The notes: generated by a model from the sequence alone, not told the origin. A stretch of 64,000 bases of DNA from Sedimentitalea sp039941015 (GCF_039941015.1 NZ_JBDVFI010000080.1); one strand, 5' to 3'. Positions 43,071 to 52,000 are shown, counted from the stretch's first letter. Made by a program: numbers and translations.

Positions 43071-44357
43071 TTACTTGCCCGCGTCGAGCACCTCTTCAAG
43101 CGTTCTCAGGCCTGTCACTGGCGATTGCACCAGAACAGACATGTTGCCGGGCTTGTGCTCGTTACGCAGCATTTTCATGTGCGCTTCAGGCAAGTCATTC
43201 CAGTTGAAGACCTCAGACATGCAAGGGTCCAGGCGCCGTTCCAGCATCAGATTGTTTGCAGAACTGGCCTGCTTCAGGTGGGCAAAGTGGCTGCCCTGAA
43301 TGCGCTTCTGGTGCATCCAGACATAGCGCACGTCAAACGTCAGGTTAAAGCCCGTCGTCCCGGCACAGATCACAACCATTCCGCCCTTTTTGCAGACAAA
43401 GGTCGAAACCGGGAATGTCGCCTCACCGGGGTGCTCGAACACTATATCGACGTTGTTGCCCTTGCCGGTGATCGCCCAGATCGCCGCGCCGAACTTACGC
43501 GCTTCCTTAAACCATTCGCCATATTCAGGCGTGTTCACGGTGGGCATCTGCCCCCAGCAATTAAAGTCCTTGCGGTTGATGACGCCCTTGGCCCCGAGGT
43601 CCATCACAAACTCGCGCTTGTCCTCATCCGAGATCACGCCGATCGCATTGGCACCTGCGGTGTTGATCAGCTGGATCGCATATGATCCCAAACCGCCGGA
43701 CGCGCCCCAGACCAGCACGTTCTGGCCTGGTTTCAATTCGTGCGGGTGGTGACCAAACAACATCCGATAGGCCGTCGCCAGCGTCAGTGTATAACAGGCG
43801 CTCTCTTCCCATGTCAGGTGTTTGGGACGCGGCATGAGCTGCTGCGATTGTACCCGCGTGAACTGGCTGAACGACCCATCCGGTGTCTCGTAACCCCAGA
43901 TACGCTGAGACGTCGAGAACATCGGATCGCCGCCATTGCATTCCTCGTCGTCACCATCATCCTGATTGCAGTGAATCACGACTTCATCACCGACCTTCCA
44001 GCGGGTGACCTTGTCGCCAACCGCCCAGACGATACCCGACGCATCCGATCCTGCAATATGATAGGGCTGCTTGTGTCCGTCAAACGGGCTGATCGGTTTC
44101 CCCAAAGCGGCCCAGACGCCATTGTAATTAACGCCAGCGGCCATCACCAGAACCAGAACGTCGTGGCTGTCCAGTTCAGGGACGTCCAAGACCTCCTGCA
44201 GCATCGCCGTATCGGGTTCGCCATGACGCTCCTTGCGGATCGCCCATGCATACATCTGTTTTGGTACATAGCCCAAGGGCGGGATTTCACCGACCTCGTA
44301 CAGATCTTTTTCAGGTGCCTCGTAGGGCGCAATGTCGCTGTTGGTGTCCAGAGCCAT
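43071..44357 (-). CDS. ccr: Crotonyl-CoA carboxylase/reductase
   Basis: Key enzyme of the ethylmalonyl-CoA pathway: reductive carboxylation of crotonyl-CoA to ethylmalonyl-CoA with NADPH and CO2. 428 residues of the medium-chain dehydrogenase family. Characteristic segments: GEIPPLGYVPKQMYAWAIR near residue 23, AAGVNYNGVWAALG near 73, HCNQDDGDDEECNGGDPMFSTSQRIWGYET near 128, and the NADPH loop VWGASGGLGSYAIQ near 217. AGGAGG precedes the ATG. Upstream of the start are the CTGCATTGCGGC element and an AATTACA-N7-TGTAATT palindrome. It has its own terminator. Confidence 0.96.
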   Translation of the reverse strand: MALDTNSDIAPYEAPEKDLYEVGEIPPLGYVPKQMYAWAIRKERHGEPDTAMLQEVLDVPELDSHDVLVLVMAAGVNYNGVWAALGKPISPFDGHKQPYHIAGSDASGIVWAVGDKVTRWKVGDEVVIHCNQDDGDDEECNGGDPMFSTSQRIWGYETPDGSFSQFTRVQSQQLMPRPKHLTWEESACYTLTLATAYRMLFGHHPHELKPGQNVLVWGASGGLGSYAIQLINTAGANAIGVISDEDKREFVMDLGAKGVINRKDFNCWGQMPTVNTPEYGEWFKEARKFGAAIWAITGKGNNVDIVFEHPGEATFPVSTFVCKKGGMVVICAGTTGFNLTFDVRYVWMHQKRIQGSHFAHLKQASSANNLMLERRLDPCMSEVFNWNDLPEAHMKMLRNEHKPGNMSVLVQSPVTGLRTLEEVLDAGK

Positions 44358-44378
44358 GCTGGCCTCCTGTCTTATTTG

Positions 44379-44394
44379 TTTTGCCGCAATGCAG
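44379..44394. promoter_or_regulatory. Shared ethylmalonyl-CoA-pathway element, ccr copy
   Basis: The plus strand reads TTTTGCCGCAATGCAG, 22 bases upstream of the ccr ATG. The core GCCGCAAYGCAG recurs upstream of ecm and of mcl2. The centre TTGC-x-GCAA is palindromic. Confidence 0.6.
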
Positions 44395-44446
44395 AATCAC
44401 GTCTGTCAGAAGGGAATAGAAAGCGCCACGCAACATTGCAACACCA

Positions 44447-44467
44447 ATTACATTGATTTTGTAATTT
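44447..44467. promoter_or_regulatory. AATTACA-N7-TGTAATT inverted repeat upstream of ccr
   Basis: A perfect 7-bp inverted repeat with a 7-base centre, overlapping the last base of the acyltransferase gene and lying 90 bases upstream of ccr. Between it and the gene is GCAACATTGCAA, a second TTGC-rich segment. Confidence 0.5.
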
Positions 44468-45879
44468 TATGACCCTGCAGTTGCAGCATCACCCTTCGCT
44501 TGTGCAGAATCAGGCGGTGTCTGGTCGAGCATAAGATGACGAATGGAGTTGGCATAGTATTTCAGAATCTCGATCTGATCAGGCTCCACATGATATCGGT
44601 CGCCGTCGAGCCTCAGGATCTTGCGCTCAAGCAGATTGCGTAGCCCGACCTCGGCACCATAATCGCGATTGTCACGCGGCAGATGTACATGTGCCTCTGG
44701 GTACCTCCTCAGAATTGCCCCAAACGCAATCTCGACATCTGCGCGGGTCATTGGCCCTCTTTCGATCAGCAACCACGCAACGATTGGCACAGGCAACATT
44801 GGAACGATCGCGCCGATCTTGGCGATCAACGTGCGGGCCAGCGGCACCGTTATATCCCCGTCGACCTGGAGCTGCAAAGTTCGCAGCGACAAAGGCTCAC
44901 CAAAACTGACGGCCGCATACCCGAAACGGTGATAGCGCCCGATCAGGCGCAGCCACAACTGCTTGGCCGATTTCGCTGCGACCACGCCGATCTTGGCATT
45001 AAACCGCCCCTTGGGATCATGCGCTGCAGCAACCAGAATACGATCCTCCAATACCCTGTCATAATTCAGTGCGACCGGGACAAACACCACATCCCGCCCC
45101 TCCGGATCAAAATCATCAACGATATATTTTAATAACCCGAGCTTTGGCGGCATCAGCGCGCCGGATTGGCTCAACCCGCCTTCCGGAAACATCGCTTGGG
45201 TGACCCCCGCATCCGTCGCAAGCCTGACATAACGCGCCAAAACTTTGCGATACAATTCGTTGCGGGATTTCCGGCGGATGAAATACGCCCCCATTGCCCG
45301 GATCAACCCGCTCAACGGCCAGACCTGCGCCCATTCGCCAACGGCATAAGACAGCGCCGATCTTTCGGCAGCCAGATAGGTGACGAGCACATAGTCCATG
45401 TTGCTGCGATGGTTCATCACAAAGACCACCGTTGCCTCAGGATCAATCCCCTTCAGAGCAGCTTCATCGTGATGCCCCAATCTTACCCGGTAAAGCGCAT
45501 TTGACAAAAGCCGGGCAGCTCGGATTGCAAAACCAAAATAGGCCGATGCCGAGAACGAGGGTACAATCTCGCGTGCGTATCGACTGGCCTCTTCAAAGGC
45601 GACGCTCTCTGGCACGCCTTGCGTACGTGCGTGGTCTGCCACGGCCTGACTGACCTGAGGGTCATAGATCAGGCGTTGGATCATGTCGTGTCGCCGGGCC
45701 AGCTTGAAGGGCTGGATCGGGCGTTCCAGCCGTGTGTTCAGCCGCGCAACCACGCGCTCCAGCCTGCGTCGGAAAAACCAGCGCACGGATGGGATCATGA
45801 CCTTGTCCAACGCCGCGATCACAGCGAAACCGAGGATCAGCAGCAGCAGCCAAAACGGAAGTTCAATGCTTGTCGTCAT
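44467..45879 (-). CDS. PlsB-like glycerol-3-phosphate/1-acylglycerol-phosphate acyltransferase
   Basis: Membrane-associated phospholipid acyltransferase, 470 residues. An N-terminal hydrophobic helix (LPFWLLLLILGFAVIAAL) precedes the PlsC domain, with block I NHRSNMDYV (catalytic His and Asp) near residue 160, block II GAYFIRRKSRNELY near 204 and block III FPEGGLSQSG near 237. Shorter than enterobacterial PlsB (about 800). The start at ATG 45879 has AAGGA at a good distance. It lies between ccr and ecm but has no known pathway link to them. Confidence 0.8.
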   Translation of the reverse strand: MTTSIELPFWLLLLILGFAVIAALDKVMIPSVRWFFRRRLERVVARLNTRLERPIQPFKLARRHDMIQRLIYDPQVSQAVADHARTQGVPESVAFEEASRYAREIVPSFSASAYFGFAIRAARLLSNALYRVRLGHHDEAALKGIDPEATVVFVMNHRSNMDYVLVTYLAAERSALSYAVGEWAQVWPLSGLIRAMGAYFIRRKSRNELYRKVLARYVRLATDAGVTQAMFPEGGLSQSGALMPPKLGLLKYIVDDFDPEGRDVVFVPVALNYDRVLEDRILVAAAHDPKGRFNAKIGVVAAKSAKQLWLRLIGRYHRFGYAAVSFGEPLSLRTLQLQVDGDITVPLARTLIAKIGAIVPMLPVPIVAWLLIERGPMTRADVEIAFGAILRRYPEAHVHLPRDNRDYGAEVGLRNLLERKILRLDGDRYHVEPDQIEILKYYANSIRHLMLDQTPPDSAQAKGDAATAGS

Positions 45880-45923
45880 GGCTGATCCTTGCAAGTCGCA
45901 CCACCAAGGTAAATATCTCTTTC

Positions 45924-46133
45924 ATGACAGCAAACCACTACTCTACCTATGTCGAAGTAACACAGGGTTTCCACCCGCATGAACGCTCACTGGCGGCGCA
46001 GCTGTTCTGGCAGGCGTTTTGCGGCAAGCTCGGGCGCACCATTTGGCCCAAGACACGGGCACTCGACTCCATTGGAACCAACGTTGATTCAAAGTTTGCA
46101 CTGGACCCGCGTGATCGCGACGGCAACATTTGA
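45924..46133 (+). pseudogene. Truncated GNAT acetyltransferase remnant
   Basis: A 69-codon frame from ATG 45924 reads like the first third of a GNAT-family acetyltransferase (VTQGFHPHERSLAAQLFWQAFCGKLGRTIWPKTRALDSI). It stops at 46133 before the acetyl-CoA-binding region; no continuation is seen in other frames up to ecm. It occupies the 400-base gap between the acyltransferase and ecm genes. The assignment rests on recalled similarity to roseobacter acetyltransferases and is uncertain. Confidence 0.45.
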
Positions 46134-46279
46134 TGAACTTTCGGACAAGTACCCAGATGCAGCGATCCATTGTAGACTAGATGTCTTTGCCGCAACGCAG
46201 CGAATTGACATCGGTCGAAAATTTCTGTTTAGAAAGCTCACACGCAATAAAATTTCTTCGAGCAACATCGAGGCCCGAC
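46134..46279 (+). promoter_or_regulatory. ecm upstream region
   Basis: 146 A/T-richer bases before ecm carrying the TTTGCCGCAACGCAG element (46186-46200). No clear -35/-10 pair stands out; the segment after the element (ATTGACATCGG) holds a TTGACA-like hexamer at 46205-46210. Confidence 0.5.
46186..46200. promoter_or_regulatory. Shared ethylmalonyl-CoA-pathway element, ecm copy
   Basis: TTTGCCGCAACGCAG matches the ccr copy at 14 of 15 positions. It ends 79 bases before the ecm ATG and 4 bases before a TTGACA hexamer. Confidence 0.6.
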
Positions 46280-48241
46280 ATGACGCAGAAAGACCGCCCC
46301 TGGCTAATCCGGACATATGCTGGCCACTCTACCGCCGAGGCAAGCAACGCGCTTTATCGCAGCAACCTTGCCAAAGGACAGACCGGTCTTTCAGTCGCCT
46401 TCGACCTGCCAACCCAGACCGGATATGACAGCGATCATACTCTGGCGCGCGGCGAAGTCGGCAAAGTCGGCGTTCCCGTCTGCCATCTCGGTGACATGCG
46501 GACGCTGTTTGACCAGATCCCGCTGGAACAGATGAACACCTCGATGACGATCAACGCCACGGCCCCGTGGCTGTTGGCACTCTATATCGCGGCCGCCGAA
46601 GAACAGGGCGCAGATGTCAGAAAACTGCAAGGCACCGTGCAGAACGATCTTATCAAAGAGTATCTTAGCCGCGGCACCTATGTCTGCCCACCCAAGCCAT
46701 CGCTCAAGATGATCGCGGACGTAGCCGAGTTTTGCTACACCAACGTGCCGAAATGGAACCCAATGAACGTGTGTTCCTATCACCTGCAAGAGGCAGGCGC
46801 GACGCCGGAGCAGGAACTGGCCTTTGCGCTGGCCACCGCAATTGCGGTGCTGGATGAACTCCGACCACGCGTTCCCGCCGAGGATTTCCCGGCGCTGGTC
46901 GGACGTATTTCTTTCTTCGTGAACGCGGGCATTCGGTTCGTGACCGAAATGTGCAAAATGCGGGCATTTGTCGATCTCTGGGACGAAATTTGCGAAAAAC
47001 GCTATGGCGTAGCTGATGCCAAGATGCGCCGTTTTCGGTATGGCGTTCAGGTCAACTCGCTGGGGCTGACTGAACAACAGCCGGAGAATAACGTCTATCG
47101 CATCCTAATCGAGATGTTGGCCGTAACCTTGTCAAAAAACGCGCGCGCTCGGGCGGTCCAACTCCCGGCTTGGAACGAAGCACTCGGCCTGCCCCGCCCC
47201 TGGGATCAGCAATGGTCTATGCGGATGCAGCAAATCCTCGCCTTCGAAACGGACCTGCTGGAATATGATGATCTGTTTGACCAGAATCCGGTCGTCGATG
47301 CCAAGGTCGAGGAACTCAAAAACGGCGCCCGCGCCGAGCTTGCCAATCTAGACAGCATGGGCGGCGCCATTTCTTCCATTGAATACATGAAATCTCGCCT
47401 CGTGGAATCCAACGCCGAGCGCCTGAACCGGATCGAAGCCGGTGAAACCACGGTTGTCGGTGTAAACAAATTCACCACGACCGAGCCATCCCCGCTGATG
47501 AGCGAAGATGGCGGCATCATGGTTGTGGATCCAGCCGTCGAGCAGGATCAGGTCGATCGGCTTAATGCGTGGCGCACCGAACGTGATGACAATGCGGTCC
47601 AAGCCGCACTCGCCGCACTGCGCGAGGCCGCCTCAAGCGGCGCGAACGTCATGGAACCGTCAATTGCCGCCGCGAAGGCCGGTGCCACAACAGGTGAATG
47701 GGCCGAACAGATGCGTCAGGTCTTTGGCACCTATCGCGGACCGACAGGCGTATCAGGGTCACCCTCAAACAAGACCGAAGGGCTCGACGATATCCGCGAG
47801 GCCGTGAATGCGGTGAGTGACAGGTTAGGCCGACGCCTGAAGTTTCTGGTGGGCAAGCCCGGACTGGATGGTCACTCTAACGGTGCCGAACAAATCGCAT
47901 TCCGCGCTCGGGATTGCGGCATGGATATCTCATATGACGGTATTCGCCTGACACCCGAAGAAATCGTTGAATCGGTTCAGGCCAATGACGCGCATGTAAT
48001 TGGCCTCTCGATTCTGTCAGGCAGCCACATTTCTTTGGTCGAAGACGTCTTAAAAAGGATGCAAGTGGCTGGAATAGCGCACATTCCCGTGATCGTCGGC
48101 GGAATCATACCGGAAGAAGATTCTCAGAGGTTGCAAAAGATGGGTGTTTCAAAGGTATATACCCCCAAGGATTTCGAGCTAAATACAATCATGACGGACA
48201 TCGTGGCGCTCGTTGATCCCGCGGCAATTGCCGCACAATAG
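46280..48241 (+). CDS. ecm: Ethylmalonyl-CoA mutase (coenzyme B12-dependent)
   Basis: Converts (2R)-ethylmalonyl-CoA to (2S)-methylsuccinyl-CoA in the ethylmalonyl-CoA pathway. 653 residues in one chain. The N-terminal methylmalonyl-CoA-mutase-type barrel begins DRPWLIRTYAGHSTAEASNALYRSNLAKGQTGLSVAFDLPTQTGYDSDH (residues 5-53); the C-terminal cobalamin-binding domain has KFLVGKPGLDGHSNGAEQIA near 530 with the DxHxxG histidine and GLSILSGSHISLV near 575. The single-chain form with FDLPTQTGYDSD separates it from methylmalonyl-CoA mutase. ATG 46280 was chosen by similarity. With ccr it marks a complete early ethylmalonyl-CoA module. Confidence 0.95.
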   Translation: MTQKDRPWLIRTYAGHSTAEASNALYRSNLAKGQTGLSVAFDLPTQTGYDSDHTLARGEVGKVGVPVCHLGDMRTLFDQIPLEQMNTSMTINATAPWLLALYIAAAEEQGADVRKLQGTVQNDLIKEYLSRGTYVCPPKPSLKMIADVAEFCYTNVPKWNPMNVCSYHLQEAGATPEQELAFALATAIAVLDELRPRVPAEDFPALVGRISFFVNAGIRFVTEMCKMRAFVDLWDEICEKRYGVADAKMRRFRYGVQVNSLGLTEQQPENNVYRILIEMLAVTLSKNARARAVQLPAWNEALGLPRPWDQQWSMRMQQILAFETDLLEYDDLFDQNPVVDAKVEELKNGARAELANLDSMGGAISSIEYMKSRLVESNAERLNRIEAGETTVVGVNKFTTTEPSPLMSEDGGIMVVDPAVEQDQVDRLNAWRTERDDNAVQAALAALREAASSGANVMEPSIAAAKAGATTGEWAEQMRQVFGTYRGPTGVSGSPSNKTEGLDDIREAVNAVSDRLGRRLKFLVGKPGLDGHSNGAEQIAFRARDCGMDISYDGIRLTPEEIVESVQANDAHVIGLSILSGSHISLVEDVLKRMQVAGIAHIPVIVGGIIPEEDSQRLQKMGVSKVYTPKDFELNTIMTDIVALVDPAAIAAQ

Positions 48242-48257
48242 GATTTTATTGTCCTAT
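48238..48257 (+). terminator. Possible ecm terminator
   Basis: AATAGGA and TCCTATT pair around an A/T-rich loop overlapping the ecm stop, followed by TTG. The stem is short and the T run weak. Confidence 0.35.
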
Positions 48258-48267
48258 TTGCGAAATT

Positions 48268-48326
48268 GACGCTGAAATGCGTCGCAATGATCGCTAATGT
48301 GTCAAGCTGTGACGCAGATCTGCGTC
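48268..48326. promoter_or_regulatory. Tandem GACGC-N6-GCGTC operators upstream of the H-NS-like gene
   Basis: Two inverted repeats, GACGC-TGAAAT-GCGTC (48268-48283) and GACGC-AGATCT-GCGTC (48311-48326), lie 43 bp apart centre to centre. The second extends to a perfect 18-bp palindrome, TGACGCAGATCTGCGTCA (48310-48327). Each is followed by ATGATCGC, so the whole is an imperfect direct repeat. Confidence 0.65.
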
Positions 48327-48351
48327 ATGATCGCCTACTGGGAGTAAATGT

Positions 48352-48675
48352 ATGACGATTGACCTTAAATCGATGTCGAGAAAAGAACTGAAACAGCTCA
48401 GCAAAGACGTCGAGAAAGCAATAAAAGACGCTGAAAAACGCGAGCGCAAAGAAGCACTGGAAGCTGCAGAAAGAGCAGCGGCAGAATACGGGTTTGAGCT
48501 GAGTGAATTGTCGGATGAATCCGGCAGACGCAAATCCGCAAAAGGCCCCAAAGCCAAGGCGAAATACCGCAACCCTCAGGATCCCACTCAGACTTGGACA
48601 GGGCGCGGACGAAAACCGCAGTGGATTCACGACGCTCTGGCGGCGGGTACCGATATCTCGGATCTGGAAATCTAA
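48352..48675 (+). CDS. H-NS-family nucleoid protein (HvrA-like)
   Basis: A 107-residue DNA-binding histone-like protein. The N-terminal half is a charged coiled coil for oligomerisation (MSRKELKQLSKDVEKAIKDAEKRERKEALEAA), and the C-terminal half has the H-NS AT-hook-like module KYRNPQDPTQTWTGRGRKPQWIHDAL. H-NS relatives in Rhodobacter (HvrA/Spb) control photosynthesis or nitrogen genes; the target set here is unknown. Two tandem palindromes upstream suggest tight control. Confidence 0.9.
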   Translation: MTIDLKSMSRKELKQLSKDVEKAIKDAEKRERKEALEAAERAAAEYGFELSELSDESGRRKSAKGPKAKAKYRNPQDPTQTWTGRGRKPQWIHDALAAGTDISDLEI

Positions 48676-48692
48676 GTCAGGCAAACCCCATC

Positions 48693-49397
48693 ATGACGAT
48701 TCATATCGGCGCAGAAGCCGGGACAATTGCGGAAACCGTGTTGTTGCCCGGAGACCCATATCGCGCAAAATGGGCCGCAGAGACCTTTTTGAGCGATGCA
48801 AAACTGGTCAACGATGTGCGCGGCATGTTGGGGTTTACCGGGCTCTGGAATGGGCACCGGGTCACTGTTCAAGGCAGCGGTATGGGAATGCCATCGCTGT
48901 CGATCTACGTGAACGAACTGATTCGCGACTACGACGCCAAGACGCTGATCCGGATTGGCTCCTGCGGCGCAATGCAGGACCATGTGGCGGTACGCGATGT
49001 CATTCTTGCGATGACGGCAAGTACCGTGACCACGCCCTCCCGTGGTATCTTCAAGGAACTGTCTTTTGCCCCCTGTGCGGATTGGTCCCTGTTGCGAGCA
49101 GCATCAGAGGCTGCCGAGAAAAAGGGGACAAAAACACATATAGGCGGGATTTATTCGTCGGACGTGTTTTATGACGAACGTCCCGATCTGAACGAACAGA
49201 TGGTGCGCCATGGTATTCTCGGGGTCGAGATGGAGGCTGCAGAGCTCTACACGCTGGCCGCGCGTTACAACCGGCGTGCGCTGGCGGTGCTGACAGTATC
49301 GGACCACCTTATCACCGGCGAGGCACTTCCCTCGGACCAACGCGAAACCAGCTTTGGCGACATGGTTGAAATTGCACTCACCGCAGCGTTTTCCTGA
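48693..49397 (+). CDS. deoD: Purine-nucleoside phosphorylase DeoD type
   Basis: Phosphorolytic cleavage of purine (deoxy)nucleosides in salvage. 234 residues: HIGAEAGTIAETVLLPGDPYRAKWAA near the start, GSGMGMPSLSIYVNELI near 62, RIGSCGAMQD near 87 and the acidic EMEAAEL segment near 178 followed by TVSDHLITGE with the catalytic Asp. It follows the H-NS-like gene by 17 bases and may be cotranscribed. The BMP-type transporter at 32.5-37 kb is a possible source of nucleosides. Confidence 0.94.
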   Translation: MTIHIGAEAGTIAETVLLPGDPYRAKWAAETFLSDAKLVNDVRGMLGFTGLWNGHRVTVQGSGMGMPSLSIYVNELIRDYDAKTLIRIGSCGAMQDHVAVRDVILAMTASTVTTPSRGIFKELSFAPCADWSLLRAASEAAEKKGTKTHIGGIYSSDVFYDERPDLNEQMVRHGILGVEMEAAELYTLAARYNRRALAVLTVSDHLITGEALPSDQRETSFGDMVEIALTAAFS

Positions 49398-49424
49398 ACA
49401 GAGGCTCAACCGCTTCCGATTGAA

Positions 49425-50273
49425 TCAGCGCCCGTGGCTGCCATCATAGCCGCTCAGCGTGGGACCACTCCAGCCAGACAACGCGGCTGCGCCAGGCGCA
49501 AATGTCTCGACCAAAAGCGGATAACACGACGCCACATCACTGGAATGTTCAGTGCTGCAATCTCCCCCAGGACACGCGCTGAGCGCACCGAGAATATCGA
49601 TCTCTGCAAAGAATTCGAGATAGTCGCCCGGACGAACCGGGCTTTGCTTCATGAAGTATTGCCCGGTATCCAGTGCAAACCCGGTGCACATGAACACATT
49701 CAGCACATCATGCACAAAGGGTTCGGCCTCGCCCAAGGACATTCCGGTGTGATCCGCCAGCGCACGGATGAGGTTCGAGTGACAGCAATGATGGTATTGC
49801 CGTTGGGCCAGCAGGTTGCCGGTATAGGGGTCGCAGCGGGTGCCGATCACATCGTGCACTGATCCACCAAAGCTGTCCTTGCCATACCAGTCCAGCGTAT
49901 CGGTCAGAATTGTCGCCATTGGGCGCAGATACGGGAAACTGCTCCACATTCTCTGGCCCGTGGTCAGGTGCGTGCCGTGCAACGCGCGTGTTTTGCCAGA
50001 ATAGAATCGTTCATCCAGATTTGACGAGTTCCACAGATTCAGGTCCCCGACCTGTGGGCCTTCGACGGAACTGATGCGAAAGAAATGCCCGGCCGGCACC
50101 CCAAAACAGGATGCCTCGCGCGGCGGCACCAACACCTCATTCGTCTTGACCGCATCCTCTCGCGCAGCCCGATATAGCGACAGATCGGGCGCTGGCAGCG
50201 TATCCGACGGGTAACAAATGACAGGCTGAACGGCACGGCGCGCTTCGGCATCGGCTGGGGGGTCAAATGGCAT
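49425..50273 (-). CDS. DUF1989 family protein (urea carboxylase-associated type)
   Basis: A 282-residue protein of the DUF1989 family found beside urea-carboxylase/allophanate genes in other bacteria. Segments SCFGVPAGHFFRISSVEGPQVGDLNLWNSSNLDERFYSGKTRALHGTHLTTGQRMWSSFPYLRPMATILTD and HHCCHSNLIRALADHTG near 165 are family-like; the His/Cys cluster could bind metal. GGAG lies 8 bases before ATG 50273. No urea carboxylase is nearby, so the reaction remains unknown. Confidence 0.72.
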   Translation of the reverse strand: MPFDPPADAEARRAVQPVICYPSDTLPAPDLSLYRAAREDAVKTNEVLVPPREASCFGVPAGHFFRISSVEGPQVGDLNLWNSSNLDERFYSGKTRALHGTHLTTGQRMWSSFPYLRPMATILTDTLDWYGKDSFGGSVHDVIGTRCDPYTGNLLAQRQYHHCCHSNLIRALADHTGMSLGEAEPFVHDVLNVFMCTGFALDTGQYFMKQSPVRPGDYLEFFAEIDILGALSACPGGDCSTEHSSDVASCYPLLVETFAPGAAALSGWSGPTLSGYDGSHGR

Positions 50274-50322
50274 CTGGCGCACTCCGGTGATCAATCAACT
50301 AGACAGTGCGCCAGAATTCCGA

Positions 50323-50338
50323 GCGGGGAAAGCCCCGC
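50323..50338 (-). terminator. Hairpin after the decarboxylase gene
   Basis: GCGGGG-AAAG-CCCCGC forms a compact stem between the ornithine/lysine decarboxylase stop and the DUF1989 gene; no T run follows on the minus strand. Confidence 0.4.
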
Positions 50339-50361
50339 CCTCTCCTCCTCCCCGTCGGAGA

Positions 50362-51546
50362 TCAGATCACGACCACATCCAGTGGCGGAAATCCGTTGAA
50401 ACCGATCGACGCATATGTCGATGTATAGGCGCCGCAGTTGCGGATGACGAACCGGTCACCCGCGCGCAGCCCAACGGGCAATGACACCGGGCGCTTTTCA
50501 TAAAGGACGTCGGCACTGTCGCAAGAAGGACCTGCGAGGATGCAAGGGCCGGTTTCTTCATGATCCCGGTCGGTCACGAACTGATAGCGGATCGCTTCGT
50601 CCATGGTCTCGGCCAAACCCGAAAATTTACCGATATCCAGATACACCCAGCGAAACATGTCGTCGTCCGATTTCTTGGACACCAGCAGCACCTCGGCGGC
50701 AATCATGCCGGCTTCGGCGACCATGCCACGACCTGGTTCTGCCATGATCTGCGGCACCTCGCCAAAGCGAGCGGTGATCAGGTCGATGACTTTTGCGGCA
50801 TACGGTGTCGGCGCTTCGATCTCTTCATCGTAATAGGCCGGGAAACCACCACCGATGTTCAGCAGGCTCAGATCGTAGCCCGCAGTCTTGGCTTCGTCCC
50901 AGATCTGCGCGACCTGATCCAGTGTCGCGATCCACATCTCTGCTCGCCGGGTCTGGCTGCCGACGTGGAACGAGAAACCAACGGGCGACAAGCCCAGATC
51001 GACCGCCATGTCCAACAGCTTGATCGCCTTGTCACGGGCACAGCCAAATTTTCGAGACAATGGCCAATCCGCTTCGGACACATCCACGATCAAGCGGATA
51101 TAAACTTGGCTGCCCGGTGCGAATTCCGCGATTTTCTCAAGCTCATCCTCGGCGTCCGCAGCAAACAGAGACACACCCGCATGGTGCGCAAACGCAATAT
51201 CAGATGCACGCTTGACCGTATTGCCAAAGGAGATGTGATCCGGGTCCGCGCCCTGGCTGAGGCACAGTTCGATTTCGGCACGCGAAGCCGCGTCAAATCC
51301 TGAACCCAGATTCACCAGAGTTTCAATGATCTCGCGTTGCGGGTTGGCTTTGACCGCGTAGTGGATGTGCGCACGGCCCAACCCGGTCTTTAGCGCGCGA
51401 TACTGGCGAGCAACGGCCTCAATGTCCAGCACAAGCGTAGGCCTTTCAAACCGGGTGGTTTTCAGAAACGACTCGATGCGCGTTGAGGGATTAACTGCAG
51501 GCGCAATGCGGGCGGCAGCCGACAAGTCGGTTACGATAGCGTTCAT
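50362..51546 (-). CDS. Ornithine/lysine decarboxylase (fold type III PLP enzyme)
   Basis: Decarboxylates ornithine and/or lysine to putrescine or cadaverine, feeding polyamine synthesis. 394 residues of the eukaryotic-type ODC/alanine-racemase fold: the PLP lysine is in IHYAVKANPQREII near residue 68, GFSFHVGSQTRR near 184, GGGFPAY near 223, EPGRGMVAEAG near 264, and the second active-site cysteine in GPSCDSADV near 346. The start is ATG 51546, six bases after GGAG. Which substrate is preferred cannot be read. An IR GTTAC-N9-GTAAC (51600-51618) lies upstream. Confidence 0.9.
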   Translation of the reverse strand: MNAIVTDLSAAARIAPAVNPSTRIESFLKTTRFERPTLVLDIEAVARQYRALKTGLGRAHIHYAVKANPQREIIETLVNLGSGFDAASRAEIELCLSQGADPDHISFGNTVKRASDIAFAHHAGVSLFAADAEDELEKIAEFAPGSQVYIRLIVDVSEADWPLSRKFGCARDKAIKLLDMAVDLGLSPVGFSFHVGSQTRRAEMWIATLDQVAQIWDEAKTAGYDLSLLNIGGGFPAYYDEEIEAPTPYAAKVIDLITARFGEVPQIMAEPGRGMVAEAGMIAAEVLLVSKKSDDDMFRWVYLDIGKFSGLAETMDEAIRYQFVTDRDHEETGPCILAGPSCDSADVLYEKRPVSLPVGLRAGDRFVIRNCGAYTSTYASIGFNGFPPLDVVVI

Positions 51547-51742
51547 GGTCATCTCCAATAGACCCGGCCATATATGACCGCTCACTTCCATTCAGAGACG
51601 TTACCGTCGCTACGTAACCATGGGGGATGGCCCTTGGGACAGAGGCGCGTGCGTTGGCGTCTTAAAGCCGCATATCAGGCCAAACGCGATTCCGATCAAG
51701 AGGGAAAATGCACCGAGTCGAAATTTCTTTCGCAACTCTCAG

Positions 51743-51958
51743 TCAGGTAGATTCTCGTGAAGAGCGGGCCACACACGTGCGCGGCGCGCGGTCATCGCCT
51801 GTCTTGATCTCACCACCGCAGGCGAGACAATGATAGTAGTCTGCCGCCACAGTCCGGTCGGCACGCCAGCGGCATTGCCGCGTCAGCGTCGACGTCCGTG
51901 ACCGCCATACAAAATACGCAGCGACCCCGACCAGAAGAACAACCAGCAGGATCAGCAT
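51743..51958 (-). CDS. Small membrane-anchored cysteine-containing protein
   Basis: A 71-residue product with one N-terminal membrane helix (MLILLVVLLVGVAAYFVW) followed by a basic cytoplasmic or periplasmic segment that contains two spaced cysteine pairs (CRWRADRT, YYHCLACGG). The layout resembles small zinc-ribbon-tailed membrane proteins. Function unknown. A second tiny gene follows upstream on the same strand. Confidence 0.55.
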   Translation of the reverse strand: MLILLVVLLVGVAAYFVWRSRTSTLTRQCRWRADRTVAADYYHCLACGGEIKTGDDRAPRTCVARSSREST

Positions 51959-52000
51959 TAAGCTGCCCTGCTGGCTAAACCACCGCGTAATGGCTCTCCA

